From positions 145,146 to 209,145 of the forward strand of contig JAPOZM010000031.1 in assembly GCA_026706075.1 (NCBI GenBank): a stretch of DNA of 64,000 bases, given 5' to 3'. Below, in pieces: positions 26,696-35,745 of this stretch. The number at the start of each line of letters is the position of its first letter. The first letter of the stretch is position 1. Under the pieces are notes generated by a model that worked only from the letters and a program-made list of their open reading frames with translations, was not told the origin of the DNA and searched no databases. The DNA is from Gemmatimonadaceae bacterium. GTDB taxonomy: Bacteria; Latescibacterota; UBA2968; UBA8231. Position numbers and translations under genes: made by a program.

Positions 26696-28327
26696 TCACC
26701 GCTCCAACAGGTAGTGGGTGTCGGTCTCGCCGGTGCGGCGGAACCCGTGGCGCTCGTAGAAGGCGAGAGCCCGCGGGTTGACCTTCAGCGACCGCAGACG
26801 CACCGGCACGCCGCGCTTCCCGGCCTCCTCGAGCAATCGCCGCAGGCAGGCGCCGCCGATGCCCCGCCCCTGGTGGCTCGGGGTGATGCAGATCTGCTTC
26901 AGCCACAGGCCGTCCTCCCCCGTGGCCAGGGCCACGATGCCGGCGGGTTCACCCTCCCATTCGATCACCTGGAACTCCTGCTCCCGGAAGCGCCTCTCGT
27001 GCCGGCGGCGCTCCTCGCCCTCGTCCCACCCATGCTTCGGTTCGACGTACGGCCGGAAGGCCGCCGCCCTCACGCCGAAGCAGAACTCCGAATCCTCGGC
27101 CTCCGCCGGCCTCAGCACCAGCCGCCGCTCCGAGTCCGCTCGACGCAGGCGCGGCCCCAGCACCGGGCACATGGGCAGCACGGCGAGCACCAACGCGGCG
27201 ATCGCCGCCAGGGCCGTGGCCACCCCCCACAGGTCGCTGACCATGCCGAAGACCAGGGGGGAGACGGCGCCGGCGCCGATCCCCAGGGTGTAGAACAGTC
27301 CGTAGGCCCGCGCCTGGCGGTCGCCTTCGACGAAGTCGCCGATCGTCCCGTAGAGCACGGAGGAGGTGCCGTTGAGGGCCACCCCGGCGAGGGGGAGGAC
27401 CACCAGCGTCATGTCCAGGGGAAGCAGGATGACGGCGGCGATCAGCGCCGTGGTGGCGGTCTCGGTGAGGACCACCGTCCGCAGGATGCCGGCGCGCTCG
27501 GCCACGTGGCCGCAGACCAGCTTGCCGGCGGCGCCTCCGGCGAAGACCAGCGCCAGCGCCTGGCCGACCGTCGCGATCGAGGCGCCCTTCTCCACCAGCA
27601 GGAAAGGCAGGAAGGTGAGGAAGGACAGGCGGGCGCCGCTGTCGATCATGCCGATGACGGAGAGGGAGGCGAAGCCGCGCCGGTCGGTGATCCCCCATCC
27701 CTTCCCGACCTCTTCCCTCGCCCGGGGCTCCGCTTCCCCGGGCGCGGCGGTCCGCCCCGGGAGCAGCGCCCCCAGGGCTACGGCGCCGCAGAGGGCGAAG
27801 ATCCCGTACGCCGCCGCGCTCGCAGGCCACCCGTACGCCGCCGCCCCGGCCGCCACCGCCGCCGGCGCCACCACCTTGCCGAGGTCCCCGGTGAAGTTGT
27901 AGGTGCCCAGCGCCGCCCGCCGCCCCGACGCCGGGTAGGCCCTCGAGATGATGGCCGAGACCAGGGGGTGCTGGGTGCCGCAGCCCGTTCCCGCCACGAC
28001 CAGGAAGGCGGCCAGGCTCAGGAAGCCGCCCGCCCATCCCAGGAGCACGTAGGCCACCCCGGCCAGCACGGTGCCGACGACGAGCACGGCCCGCTCTCCG
28101 TAGCGCTCGGCGACGAGGCCTGCCGGCACCTGCGTCGCCGCCAGGAAGCCCGACATGACCAGCTTGAGGGCCCCCACCTCGGTGTGGGTCAGGGCGAACG
28201 CCGCCGCCCACATGGGCAGCAGCACGTAGATGCAGTCGGTGAAGCCGTCGTGAATGGCATGGGCGAAGCCACCCGTGGCCAGGACCTTGCGGCGGACTCG
28301 CGCCGAACCCTCGGAACCCGGACTCAT
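26696..28327 (-). CDS. MFS transporter fused to a GNAT acetyltransferase
   Basis: 543 residues. Residues about 1-395 form a 12-helix MFS transporter (FVVAERYGERAVLVVG-type loop 2-3 and charged central loop RTAAPGEAEPRAREE). Residues about 405-543 are a full GNAT domain: VLRPAEAEDSEFCFGVR, ICITPSHQGRGIGGACLRRLLEEAGKRG and VNPRALAFYERHGFRRTGE. One uninterrupted frame covers both. A transporter carrying a cytoplasmic acetyltransferase suggests acetylation of the cargo. The ATG overlaps the stop of the upstream MFS gene (ATGA). The fusion is the notable point. Confidence 0.9.
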   Translation of the reverse strand: MSPGSEGSARVRRKVLATGGFAHAIHDGFTDCIYVLLPMWAAAFALTHTEVGALKLVMSGFLAATQVPAGLVAERYGERAVLVVGTVLAGVAYVLLGWAGGFLSLAAFLVVAGTGCGTQHPLVSAIISRAYPASGRRAALGTYNFTGDLGKVVAPAAVAAGAAAYGWPASAAAYGIFALCGAVALGALLPGRTAAPGEAEPRAREEVGKGWGITDRRGFASLSVIGMIDSGARLSFLTFLPFLLVEKGASIATVGQALALVFAGGAAGKLVCGHVAERAGILRTVVLTETATTALIAAVILLPLDMTLVVLPLAGVALNGTSSVLYGTIGDFVEGDRQARAYGLFYTLGIGAGAVSPLVFGMVSDLWGVATALAAIAALVLAVLPMCPVLGPRLRRADSERRLVLRPAEAEDSEFCFGVRAAAFRPYVEPKHGWDEGEERRRHERRFREQEFQVIEWEGEPAGIVALATGEDGLWLKQICITPSHQGRGIGGACLRRLLEEAGKRGVPVRLRSLKVNPRALAFYERHGFRRTGETDTHYLLER

Positions 28328-29565
28328 GGCGCCGCCCTGTCCGACCTCATCCCGAACCAGGCGGCCATGGCCAGTCCGCTCGCCGTCCGCGACAGACCGG
28401 CCAGCCCGAAGACCAGCAGGTAGCCGTACTCGAGGATGAGGACGCCGCCGGCCAGGCTGCCGAGGAAGGCCAGCAGCTGGAAGCCGCAGACGCGGATGGA
28501 CTGGACCCTGGCCCAGTAGCGCCGCGGCAGCACCTGGGTGGTGAAGTGCTGGTCGGCGGGGATGTCGATGACCTCACCGGCGCGCGCCAGCAGGAACATG
28601 GGGAGCGCCACCGGCAGGGTGATGAAGGCGCCCATGATTCCCACCGCTCCGCCCGAGGCCGCCCGGCTGGCCAGGATCGTCAGGGTGGCGCCGAAGCGGC
28701 GCACCAGGGCGGGCACGCTGAAGGTGAAGGGCAGGCCCACGAGGTGGCTGAGGAAGAACACGGCGCCGATCGCGGCCGGACCGATGTGCAGCTCCTCCTC
28801 GAAGAAGACGTTGAAGAAGGGATAGGTGAGCCCCATGGAGAAGCCGCGCATGCCGGCGGTGGCGGCGACGACGGCGAAGACGCCCCTCGGCCGGCGGGGG
28901 TCCTCCCCCTCGTCCGGGCCGCGTTCCTGCACCGGCGCCGCATGCGGTTGCCCGCGTATGCGCAGAAGGGGCACCACCGAGATCAGGGAGCAGGCGGCCC
29001 CGAGGAGCAGGGCGAGGCGGAAGGGCTCCGGGACCTCGGTGGAGGTCCCGAGGAACCAGGCCATCGCTCCGGGGAGGAAGCCGCCCACGAGGCTCAGGAG
29101 CATGCGCACCACGATCTGCACCGCCGACCAGACGACGATCGCCTCGGCGCGCCGGGAGGGGTGGGCGTTGTCGGACAGGAAGGGCACGTGGTTGACCCAG
29201 ATGAAGGCGTTGGCCACACCGCCGACGAAGGAGAAGGCGAGCAGGTCGATGGAGGCCGTGGACAGGCACAGTCCCACCTGGGAGAGGGCCAGGAGCAGGC
29301 CCGAGGCGATCAGGAAGGGGCGCCGCCCCAGGCGGTCGCTGAGCACGCCCGTTGGCAGGGCCAGCAGGGCCGTGGCCAGGGGCGCCATGCCCGCCACCTG
29401 GCCGATGAAGTCCTCCTGGTAGCTCAGGCGCAGCAGGTAGAGGTTGTAGAGCAGCCAGTAGAGGGTCATCCCGGCGTTGATGGACAACCCGTAGAGGTAG
29501 AAGGACCGGACGTTGCGGTTGAAGCTCCGCGGCCGGAAGCCGCGCACCGCGGCGACGACGCTCAT
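28324..29565 (-). CDS. MFS transporter
   Basis: 413 residues with about 12 predicted membrane spans and the MFS loop GVLSDRLGRRPFLIASG. The central cytoplasmic loop (PVQERGPDEGEDPRRPRG) separates two six-helix halves. ATG 29565. It is coupled by four bases to the downstream MFS-GNAT fusion, so the pair may work together or on related substrates. Cargo cannot be named. A 13-bp direct repeat lies in the 93-base gap upstream. Confidence 0.9.
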   Translation of the reverse strand: MSVVAAVRGFRPRSFNRNVRSFYLYGLSINAGMTLYWLLYNLYLLRLSYQEDFIGQVAGMAPLATALLALPTGVLSDRLGRRPFLIASGLLLALSQVGLCLSTASIDLLAFSFVGGVANAFIWVNHVPFLSDNAHPSRRAEAIVVWSAVQIVVRMLLSLVGGFLPGAMAWFLGTSTEVPEPFRLALLLGAACSLISVVPLLRIRGQPHAAPVQERGPDEGEDPRRPRGVFAVVAATAGMRGFSMGLTYPFFNVFFEEELHIGPAAIGAVFFLSHLVGLPFTFSVPALVRRFGATLTILASRAASGGAVGIMGAFITLPVALPMFLLARAGEVIDIPADQHFTTQVLPRRYWARVQSIRVCGFQLLAFLGSLAGGVLILEYGYLLVFGLAGLSRTASGLAMAAWFGMRSDRAAP

Positions 29566-29588
29566 CGTCGCTCACCCCCCGGCGGCGG

Positions 29589-29630
29589 CGGGCCTGGCGG
29601 GCGGTCTTCGGGCCCTCCGGGCCTGGCGGG
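29589..29630. repeat. 13-bp direct repeat
   Basis: CGGGCCTGGCGGG occurs at 29589-29601 and 29618-29630, 29 bases apart, in the short gap between the SGNH and MFS genes. It is GC-rich and may be incidental; no palindrome is associated. Confidence 0.4.
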
Positions 29631-29658
29631 GACCAACCGGGACGCCGCCTCCCACGGG

Positions 29659-30819
29659 CTAGGGGGAAGCCTCCTGCCCCCGCCGCCGGAGCAGGTAGTC
29701 GGCCACGAGGCGCGCCGCCAGGGCGTGTCCCTCCGGCGTCCAGTGGCTCTCTTCGTAGTAGAGGCGCCGGTGCCCGGTGTGCTTCCGGAACGACGGGGTC
29801 AGGTCCAGCAGCGGGACCCCGTCCCGGGCTGCCTCCACCGCCAGGCGGCGGTTGGGCTTGTCCAGGTCGAACTCGCCGATGAGTCCGAAGAGGTCCCGCT
29901 TCATGCGCCAGTTCTCCTGCTCCACCTGCACGATGGCCGGCGCGTAGACCAGGATCAGCTCGGCCCCGGCCCGCGAGGCGCTCTCGCGGAAGGCCCGCAG
30001 GATCTCCCCCGTGAGCCGCCAGTAACGCTCGGCCGTCGGATCGTCCTCCACCCCGTACAGGACCTCGTAGAACCGCTGCCGGGACCCTTCGGGCACCCCC
30101 GCGCCGGACCAGGCCTTGCGGAGCGCGGCGTACACGTGGAGACGCTCCTTGAGGTACTTGTCCAGCCGGTGCTCCCACGGCCAGGCGCTCGATCCGTCCC
30201 AGAAGCGGCTCCTCTTCACGGGCACGCCGCGGAGGCGCAGCCGGCCCCGGGGGTCGACGCGGAAGTACGGCTTGTATCCGCGCTCCGAGCCGATCCCCCT
30301 GTCGCTGGCGTTGTTGATCAGGTCGTTGGCGTAGAAGAACAGGAGCACCTGATCGGGCCGGTAGCGCTTCCCCGACTGCTCGAAGAGGAGCAGCTCCTGG
30401 TCGGTGCCGTATCCCGCCACGCCGAAGTTGATCGCCTCCACCGGGGTGGCGGCCGCCTCGGTCTTCAGCCGGGCCTCCAGCCGGCTGCTCACCACGTCCT
30501 GCGCCGGCACCCCCCAGCCCTCGACGAAGGAGTCGCCGAAGAGCAGGAGCCTCCAACCGCCGGACGGCCTGTCCAGCGGATACTCCCGGTCCCGGAGCCC
30601 GGCGGCGTTGATGCTCATCTCCACCTCGAACTCCGGCCGCCGCATCCACCCCGAGGCGCCGGGGACGTGGTGCCATCCCAGCCGGTCGTCGAAGCGCCAC
30701 AGGGAGGGCTGGCGGGAGACCTGCGGCTTCCACCAGCCGAGCAGCCCTTCGCTCAGCAGCAGGCCGGCCGTCAGGCCGCCGATCGCCAGCAGGACCTTCG
30801 AGCCCCGCACCCCCCTCAC
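29659..30819 (-). CDS. Membrane-anchored SGNH/GDSL hydrolase-like protein
   Basis: 386 residues. A membrane anchor (about 8-28) precedes a periplasmic SGNH domain: block I GDSF (95-98, S97), block II Gly in FGVAGYGTD, block III N165 in ANDLINN, and block V H359 in EESHW. Here Glu rather than the usual Asp lies three before the His. Such proteins are esterases or, as AlgX/DltD-like members, O-acyl-transfer factors for surface polymers. The next gene upstream encodes a lipoprotein, so a cell-envelope job is plausible. No acyltransferase (MBOAT) partner is in the window. Confidence 0.87.
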   Translation of the reverse strand: MRGVRGSKVLLAIGGLTAGLLLSEGLLGWWKPQVSRQPSLWRFDDRLGWHHVPGASGWMRRPEFEVEMSINAAGLRDREYPLDRPSGGWRLLLFGDSFVEGWGVPAQDVVSSRLEARLKTEAAATPVEAINFGVAGYGTDQELLLFEQSGKRYRPDQVLLFFYANDLINNASDRGIGSERGYKPYFRVDPRGRLRLRGVPVKRSRFWDGSSAWPWEHRLDKYLKERLHVYAALRKAWSGAGVPEGSRQRFYEVLYGVEDDPTAERYWRLTGEILRAFRESASRAGAELILVYAPAIVQVEQENWRMKRDLFGLIGEFDLDKPNRRLAVEAARDGVPLLDLTPSFRKHTGHRRLYYEESHWTPEGHALAARLVADYLLRRRGQEASP

Positions 30820-30832
30820 GCGCCCGTGCCCC

Positions 30833-31945
30833 CTATTGCAGGGAGAATTCCACGGGGTCCAGGCCTGCCACCTCGACCGTCAGGGAGTTGCGGTTGGGAG
30901 GGACGTCGAACAGCAGCAGGATCCAGGTGCGGTCGCCGGCGCCGAGGCGCAGCTCCAGGGCGCCCGGGAGCTCCGGGGCCAGCAGCGAGGCCCCTTGGGC
31001 CGGCGTGCCGGGAATCCGGAAGGCCCGCAACTCCACCGGCCGCTCCAGGGTCCGGCGGCCATCGGAGAGAAGGGCGCTCGACCCCGTGGCCAGGGTCTCC
31101 TCGAAGGTGATGCTCCGGCTCTCGGACGCCCCGTTCTCGAGGAAGACGATCACCTCGCGCCAGGCCCCGGTCGGCGGAGCCGGCGCCTCGCCCTCGCCGT
31201 AGGAGACGGCGGCGGGAGGGCTACCCGCGAAGGACCAGCCTCCACCGGACCCGGCCGGCGCACCGCCGTCGTAGTGCGTCCACGAACGCGACTCGCCGGC
31301 GGCGGCACGGATCCCGGGAGTACCCCGGAGCCGCGCCTCGTCGGCGTACTGGCCCTCCGGGAACCGCTCCAGAAAGGCCTTGTAGGCCTCCGGCGTACCC
31401 GCCGCGCGCGCCTCCCGGTAGAGCAGCCGCTCGAGGAGGGAGCGGGCGTGGTCCGCCGCCGCCCCTTCGGGATTGCGCTCCAGGAAGGCCTCGAAGTCGG
31501 CGGGCTCCCGGCTGCGCGCGAGCCCGGCCAGCAGGAAGGGGGCTATGCGCTCCCCGGCGTCGTCGGCGAAGCGCCCCTCGGGGTACTTCTCGAGGTAGCG
31601 CTCGTAGGAGCCCTGGGTGTTCTGCCTCTGGGCCTGGACCCAGTGCATCATCTCAACCGTCCGGGTGGCCTCCTCGGCGTGCTGGCCGTCGGGATGGAGC
31701 TCCAGGAATCCGGTGAAGGCGTCGAGGGTGTTCTCCTTCTGGGCCTGCTTGAAGCGCAGGGTCTCCAGCGCCTCGCGGGCGTCGGCGGAGAACTCGCCCT
31801 CGGGGTACTGTTCGAGGAACTGCTCGTACGCCTCGGCGCTGCGCTTCATCCTGGCGTCCTGCCATTCCCTCTCCTCGGATGGACCGCAGGCGCCCAGCAG
31901 CACCAGCGCCAGCAGGCCCGGTCCGGGGATCTTCGACATCGTCAT
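30833..31945 (-). CDS. Repeat-containing lipoprotein
   Basis: 370 residues. ATG 31945 follows GAGGAG; the frame continues upstream but has no better start. The lipobox LLGAC gives lipidated Cys20. Five tandem units of about 34 residues follow, each with Y..FLE.(Y/F)PEG.(F/Y)ADEAR (for example YEQFLEQYPEGEF, YERYLEKYPEGRF, YKAFLERFPEGQY), forming TPR-like helical hairpins. The last third is a beta-rich domain with no recognisable motif. It is probably an envelope scaffold, 13 bases ahead of the SGNH protein. Confidence 0.85.
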   Translation of the reverse strand: MTMSKIPGPGLLALVLLGACGPSEEREWQDARMKRSAEAYEQFLEQYPEGEFSADAREALETLRFKQAQKENTLDAFTGFLELHPDGQHAEEATRTVEMMHWVQAQRQNTQGSYERYLEKYPEGRFADDAGERIAPFLLAGLARSREPADFEAFLERNPEGAAADHARSLLERLLYREARAAGTPEAYKAFLERFPEGQYADEARLRGTPGIRAAAGESRSWTHYDGGAPAGSGGGWSFAGSPPAAVSYGEGEAPAPPTGAWREVIVFLENGASESRSITFEETLATGSSALLSDGRRTLERPVELRAFRIPGTPAQGASLLAPELPGALELRLGAGDRTWILLLFDVPPNRNSLTVEVAGLDPVEFSLQ

Positions 31946-32005
31946 CTCGCGCTCCTCGCCTTCGCTCGGTTCCCTGGGTATCGATCTTCGAACGGCCGCC
32001 GGCAA

Positions 32006-32036
32006 AGGATAGGGCGGCGCGGCGGCGTACTACCAA
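32006..32036 (-). promoter_or_regulatory. Weak promoter candidate for the repeat lipoprotein
   Basis: On the minus strand TTGGTA (32036-32031) is followed after 19 bases by TATCCT (32011-32006), the same -10-like hexamer as at 47822. The spacing is long. It lies just after the hairpin that ends the upstream operon, where a promoter is expected. Confidence 0.28.
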
Positions 32037-32038
32037 CC

Positions 32039-32081
32039 GGCCCTCCCCCGGGCGTCGAGGGAACCGACGCCCGGGAGGGCC
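32039..32081 (-). terminator. Strong hairpin ending the 37683-32101 operon
   Basis: GGCCCTCCC plus GGGCGTCG (32039-32057, with a two-base bulge) pairs with CGACGCCC plus GGGAGGGCC (32065-32081) around a seven-base loop, giving a 17-bp GC-rich stem 20 bases past the last stop. The following sequence on the minus strand is only moderately T-rich, so termination may be partly factor-assisted. Confidence 0.62.
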
Positions 32082-32100
32082 GCTTCCGGGCGGGTGACGG

Positions 32101-32673
32101 CTATCCGCCCATCGCTCCCGGCCACAGCCAGGCGAAGACCGCGGCGGTCGCCAGCGCATACAGCAGGGCGTCGAAGAGCTGCTTGACCTGCTGGGACCAC
32201 GGCAGGCCGAACCACACCGACTCCAGGACGCGTCCCCAGCCGTAGAGCAGCCAGGCCACGGTGCCGGCCAGGCGGAAGACCGCCATGCACTCCGCCCCGG
32301 GCCCGAGGGCGCGGCCGGTGACGTAGGCCACGGCGACCCCCGCCACCAGGAAGTAGACGAAGGTGGTCACCATCTGGCGGGCCATGGCCGGATCCCCGTT
32401 GGGCAGCACCGTCATGAACGCCACCGGTCCCTCCGCGAACTTCCGCTGGTTCTCCGGCTCCTTCAGCGCCGCCCGCGAGGCGATGTTGGGAATGTTGTAG
32501 AGTCCGGGCGCCAGGCCCTGCGGCTGCAGGGCCCCGCGGGCGGCCTCCTCGTCGGGCAGGCCGCGGTAGTCGGACTTGTGGTGGGGCAGGGCCATCCAGA
32601 CGATGGCGCTGACGATCCACACCAGGGCTCCCGACACCACGATCGGAAGCCACAACTCGGGCAGGGTTGTCAC
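32101..32673 (-). CDS. Conserved hypothetical four-helix membrane protein
   Basis: 190 residues with four predicted spans (about 8-29, 103-121, 128-148 and 166-186) and a soluble stretch between the first two (HHKSDYRGLPDEEAARGALQ). No family was recognised. It is the last gene of a tight operon, starting five bases after the APH-like gene and ending 20 bases before a strong hairpin. A metabolic or transport role related to the dipeptidase or sarcosine-oxidase-like enzymes is a guess from position alone. Confidence 0.72.
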   Translation of the reverse strand: MTTLPELWLPIVVSGALVWIVSAIVWMALPHHKSDYRGLPDEEAARGALQPQGLAPGLYNIPNIASRAALKEPENQRKFAEGPVAFMTVLPNGDPAMARQMVTTFVYFLVAGVAVAYVTGRALGPGAECMAVFRLAGTVAWLLYGWGRVLESVWFGLPWSQQVKQLFDALLYALATAAVFAWLWPGAMGG

Positions 32674-32677
32674 GGGA

Positions 32678-33583
32678 TCATCCTCCGTTGGTGAGTGGTT
32701 GTGAGGCGGGTCCGTCGAGCGGCGGCAGTCCGAGGGCCCGCGCCGCCCAGGGCAGGGCCGTCCGCAGCTGCCTCAGCTGCACCTCGCGTACCCGCGGCGC
32801 CGTGGGGATCACCGGCTGGCCGGCCCTGTCGGCGAAGTAACCGCTGATCACGGCGGCCAGGGGTCCGGCGCCGGGCAGGATTTCCTCGGGCGCGGGGCCT
32901 CCCTCGGCATGGAGGCTCGGCGCCCACCCGGCGATGTCCAGGTCGGGGTGGGCGACCACGGCGTGGTTCCAGTCGACCAGGACCGCCCGGCCGTCACGGA
33001 AGCAGAGATTGTCGCTGCGCACGTCCAGGTGGGCCGGGAAGGGTCCGTCGATCGACGCTTCGTCCTCGGCCGCGGCCAGCGCCGGGGCGTTGTCGCGCAG
33101 CCATCGCCCCGTGGCCAGCCCCAGGGACAGGAAGGCCTCCGGCTCCGCGGCCACCCGCCGCCAGCCGCCGGTCAGCTCGCGGGCGAACTCGCCCACCGGG
33201 GGCAGGGCGCCGCCGGGATCGGCCGACCGCAGCTCGGCGAGTGCGTCGAGCACCCGGTCGATCCCGGGGCCGTCCCAGGGAGGCGGCCAGCAGCAGCGGC
33301 TCAGGTCCTCCAGGAGCAGCAGGGGACGCTCGCCGTCGTCCCACCCCCGCAGCCTGGGCATGAACTCCGCGGCGAGGACGGTGTAGGCCCGGTGCTCGTC
33401 GCGCAGCCACCCCGCCGTCCTCGAATCGACACCGATCTTGGCGAACACCCTGTCGCCGCCTTCCAGCGCCACCACCCAGCGCTCGGCCGGCGTATAGCCG
33501 CCGGCGGCCCTGCGGAAGCCGGTGGGACGCCGGCCGGTGAGATCCTCGATGCGGGCGATCTCCTCGCGGCGCGGCCCCTCCAT
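32678..33583 (-). CDS. APH-type phosphotransferase (aminoglycoside/homoserine/choline-kinase fold)
   Basis: 301 residues. ATG 33583 shares its A with the dipeptidase stop (TGATG). The kinase-like fold shows K49 (VFAKIG), the Brenner motif HLDVRSDN (H185, D187, N192) and the metal-binding D204 (LVDWNHA). These are the essential residues of APH enzymes, so it is probably active. The acceptor could be a sugar, amino alcohol or homoserine. The context of an amino-acid oxidase and a dipeptidase suggests a small amine rather than a drug. Confidence 0.88.
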   Translation of the reverse strand: MEGPRREEIARIEDLTGRRPTGFRRAAGGYTPAERWVVALEGGDRVFAKIGVDSRTAGWLRDEHRAYTVLAAEFMPRLRGWDDGERPLLLLEDLSRCCWPPPWDGPGIDRVLDALAELRSADPGGALPPVGEFARELTGGWRRVAAEPEAFLSLGLATGRWLRDNAPALAAAEDEASIDGPFPAHLDVRSDNLCFRDGRAVLVDWNHAVVAHPDLDIAGWAPSLHAEGGPAPEEILPGAGPLAAVISGYFADRAGQPVIPTAPRVREVQLRQLRTALPWAARALGLPPLDGPASQPLTNGG

Positions 33584-34590
33584 CAGGGGTTCCACACCCG
33601 CTCGAAGAGACGCAGCCAGTTTCCGCCCAGCAGCTTGCCGATATCCTCGGCGCCGTAGCCCCGGCCGGCCAGGGCCTCGGCCAGGTTGGGGAACTCCGCC
33701 GGGGTCTCCATCCCCTTGGGCTGGAAGTTCAGCTCGGTGTACGGCACCGACCCGTCGGCAAAGGTCGAGGGGAACTTCGTGCCCTGCTGCGACACGATGT
33801 AATGCCAGAACTCGAGGGGCTGGTCGTGGGTGGAATCGGTGCCGAAAGCGACGTGGTCGATGCCGATGCGCTCCACCATGTCGTCGATGGCGTCGACGAA
33901 GTCCTCCAGCGTCGAGTCGAACCCCTTGGGAAGGAAGTTGGCGAAAGAGGTGGCGCCCACGACGCCCCCCTTCTCGGCGAGGGCCGTGAGGGCCTCCTCC
34001 TCCTTGTTGCGCGGGTGGCCGCAGAAACTGCGGGCGTTGGCGTGGGTGATGGCCACCGGCTGCTCGGAGGTCTCGATCGCCTCCAGGGTCGTCCTCGGGC
34101 CGACGTGGGAGAGGTCGATGAGGATGCCGAGCTGGTTCATCTCGCGCACCGCGTCGACGCCGAAGTTGCTCAGGCCGGCGTCGTTGCGCTCCCAGCAGCC
34201 GCTGCCGAGGAGGTTGGTCTCGTGGTAGGTCAGCTGGATCACGCGCACCCCGAGAGCGAGGAACAGCCCCAGGCGGTCGAGCTCGTTCTCGATGGGCGAG
34301 GCGTTCTGGAAGCCGAGGATGATCCCCGTCTTTCCGAGCCTCCTGGCGGCGTGGATGTCCTCCGTCTCCTTCACCTGCAGGATGTCGTCCCGCTCGCGGA
34401 AGCGGCGCATCCACACCGCCAGGTGGGCCATGGTCTGGGAGAAGTTCTCCCACGTGGCGACCGTGGCGTTGATGGCGGTCACGTCGCCGGCCCTCAGCCC
34501 CTCGAAGACGGCGTCGCTCTCCCAGTTGCTGACGTTCAGGCCGTCGATCACCACCGCCTCGTCGTAGATCCTCCTCGCTTCGCTCGACAT
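33583..34590 (-). CDS. Peptidase M19 (renal dipeptidase)-like protein lacking the first metal ligands
   Basis: 335 residues; ATG 34590 overlaps the upstream stop (TGATG) behind GAGGAGGGAG. The M19 fold is clear: ILIDLSHVGPRTTLEAI (H162), ITHANAR (H183), HPRN (R194) and DHVAFGTDSTHD. However, the N-terminal zinc motif, normally DGHND, reads DGLNV (L18 and V20 in place of His and Asp), and Q95 stands where a Glu bridge is expected. The binuclear zinc site of membrane dipeptidase is therefore not intact. The protein may bind one metal or act on a different substrate. No signal peptide. Confidence 0.88.
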   Translation of the reverse strand: MSSEARRIYDEAVVIDGLNVSNWESDAVFEGLRAGDVTAINATVATWENFSQTMAHLAVWMRRFRERDDILQVKETEDIHAARRLGKTGIILGFQNASPIENELDRLGLFLALGVRVIQLTYHETNLLGSGCWERNDAGLSNFGVDAVREMNQLGILIDLSHVGPRTTLEAIETSEQPVAITHANARSFCGHPRNKEEEALTALAEKGGVVGATSFANFLPKGFDSTLEDFVDAIDDMVERIGIDHVAFGTDSTHDQPLEFWHYIVSQQGTKFPSTFADGSVPYTELNFQPKGMETPAEFPNLAEALAGRGYGAEDIGKLLGGNWLRLFERVWNP

Positions 34591-35732
34591 CACGCCGCTC
34601 CCTCCTCGAAACGGTCTCCGATTCTGAACAGGTCCCCGAGGTGGTTCTCCCTGTCCTCCAGGGCGTCGGCGATCACCGGGCCGATCGCTCCCCCGAACTT
34701 GAAGCCGTGGCCGCAGCCGCAGCCGGCGATCAGCACCCGCCGGCACCCGGGGGCCCAGTCGATGACGAACTCCTCGTCCCGCATGTCGGCCATGTTGGTG
34801 TAGAGACAGGACCGTCCGCCGACGAGTTCGGCCCCGGCCAGGGCGGGAATGCGCTCGGCCACGAACTCCCGAGCCCAGGCCAGGAACTGCTGCGTCGGCT
34901 CGCGGGAGACATCGACCGCGGCGTCATCGACCTTGCTGTCCTCGGCCACCTTCACGAACCCCTCGGGCAGCCGCGGGAACCCGTACCAGAGGTTGCCGGG
35001 TGAGAGGATCGACCACACAGGGAAACGGCCGCGCTCGAAGGGGGCCGGGTCCGCCGGGACGAAGAAGGCCATCTGCTGCCGGGTGATGCGCACCCGCGGC
35101 TTCATCGCCGGCAGCAGCTCCCCGACCCAGGGTCCGGCCGCCAAGATCACGCGGTCCCAGTCGCGGGACTCCGAGGCCCACCTGACCCTGGCGCCGGAGC
35201 CGGTCTCCTCGACGGCGGTCACCTGTGCGTTCTCCCGGACCTCCACCCCCGCCTCCCGGGCCAGCCCCGCCAGGTCGGCCAGGGCCTGTCCGCTGCGCAG
35301 GTATCCCGCCCAGGGATCGTGGAAGAGCCGGTCCTCGGCGCTGACCGCGAACTGGGGAAACCGCCGGTTCACCTCCTCCACCGTCAGCTCGGTCACGTCC
35401 TTCCCCAGGCGGCTCAGGGTCTCCCAGCCGGCCAGGGCCTCGTGCTCCGGTCCGAAGCCGCGCACGGCGATCAGCTTGCCGGTCCGGAAGTAGATCGAGC
35501 GGCTGGTGCGCTGGTGCCACTCCCGCCACTGGGCCGCCGCCCGCGTCACCAGCTCGACGTAGATCTCGTTCGGGTACATGGTGCGGCGGATCACCTTGGA
35601 GACATCGGTGCTCGAAGCCTCGGGGTTGGGGATCTCGCCGCGCTCGACCAGGGTCACCTCGTGGCCGCGCCGGCGCAGCTCCAAAGCGGCGGCCATGCCG
35701 AAGATCCCGGCGCCGACGATGCAGACGTTCAT
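34590..35732 (-). CDS. FAD-dependent amine oxidase (monomeric sarcosine oxidase/MTOX-like)
   Basis: 380 residues with the Rossmann GAGIFG (7-12) at the N-terminus. GGRSCLYTNMADMRDEEFVID carries Cys309 at the place where monomeric sarcosine oxidase binds FAD covalently, and GCGCGHGFKFGGAIG near the end is the family's flavin/substrate loop. Such enzymes oxidise N-methyl or secondary amines, releasing hydrogen peroxide. The 13-base gap to the propeller gene and the overlap with the dipeptidase put it mid-operon. Substrate specificity is not defined by sequence. Confidence 0.92.
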   Translation of the reverse strand: MNVCIVGAGIFGMAAALELRRRGHEVTLVERGEIPNPEASSTDVSKVIRRTMYPNEIYVELVTRAAAQWREWHQRTSRSIYFRTGKLIAVRGFGPEHEALAGWETLSRLGKDVTELTVEEVNRRFPQFAVSAEDRLFHDPWAGYLRSGQALADLAGLAREAGVEVRENAQVTAVEETGSGARVRWASESRDWDRVILAAGPWVGELLPAMKPRVRITRQQMAFFVPADPAPFERGRFPVWSILSPGNLWYGFPRLPEGFVKVAEDSKVDDAAVDVSREPTQQFLAWAREFVAERIPALAGAELVGGRSCLYTNMADMRDEEFVIDWAPGCRRVLIAGCGCGHGFKFGGAIGPVIADALEDRENHLGDLFRIGDRFEEGAA

Positions 35733-35745
35733 GGTGGCAGACCTC

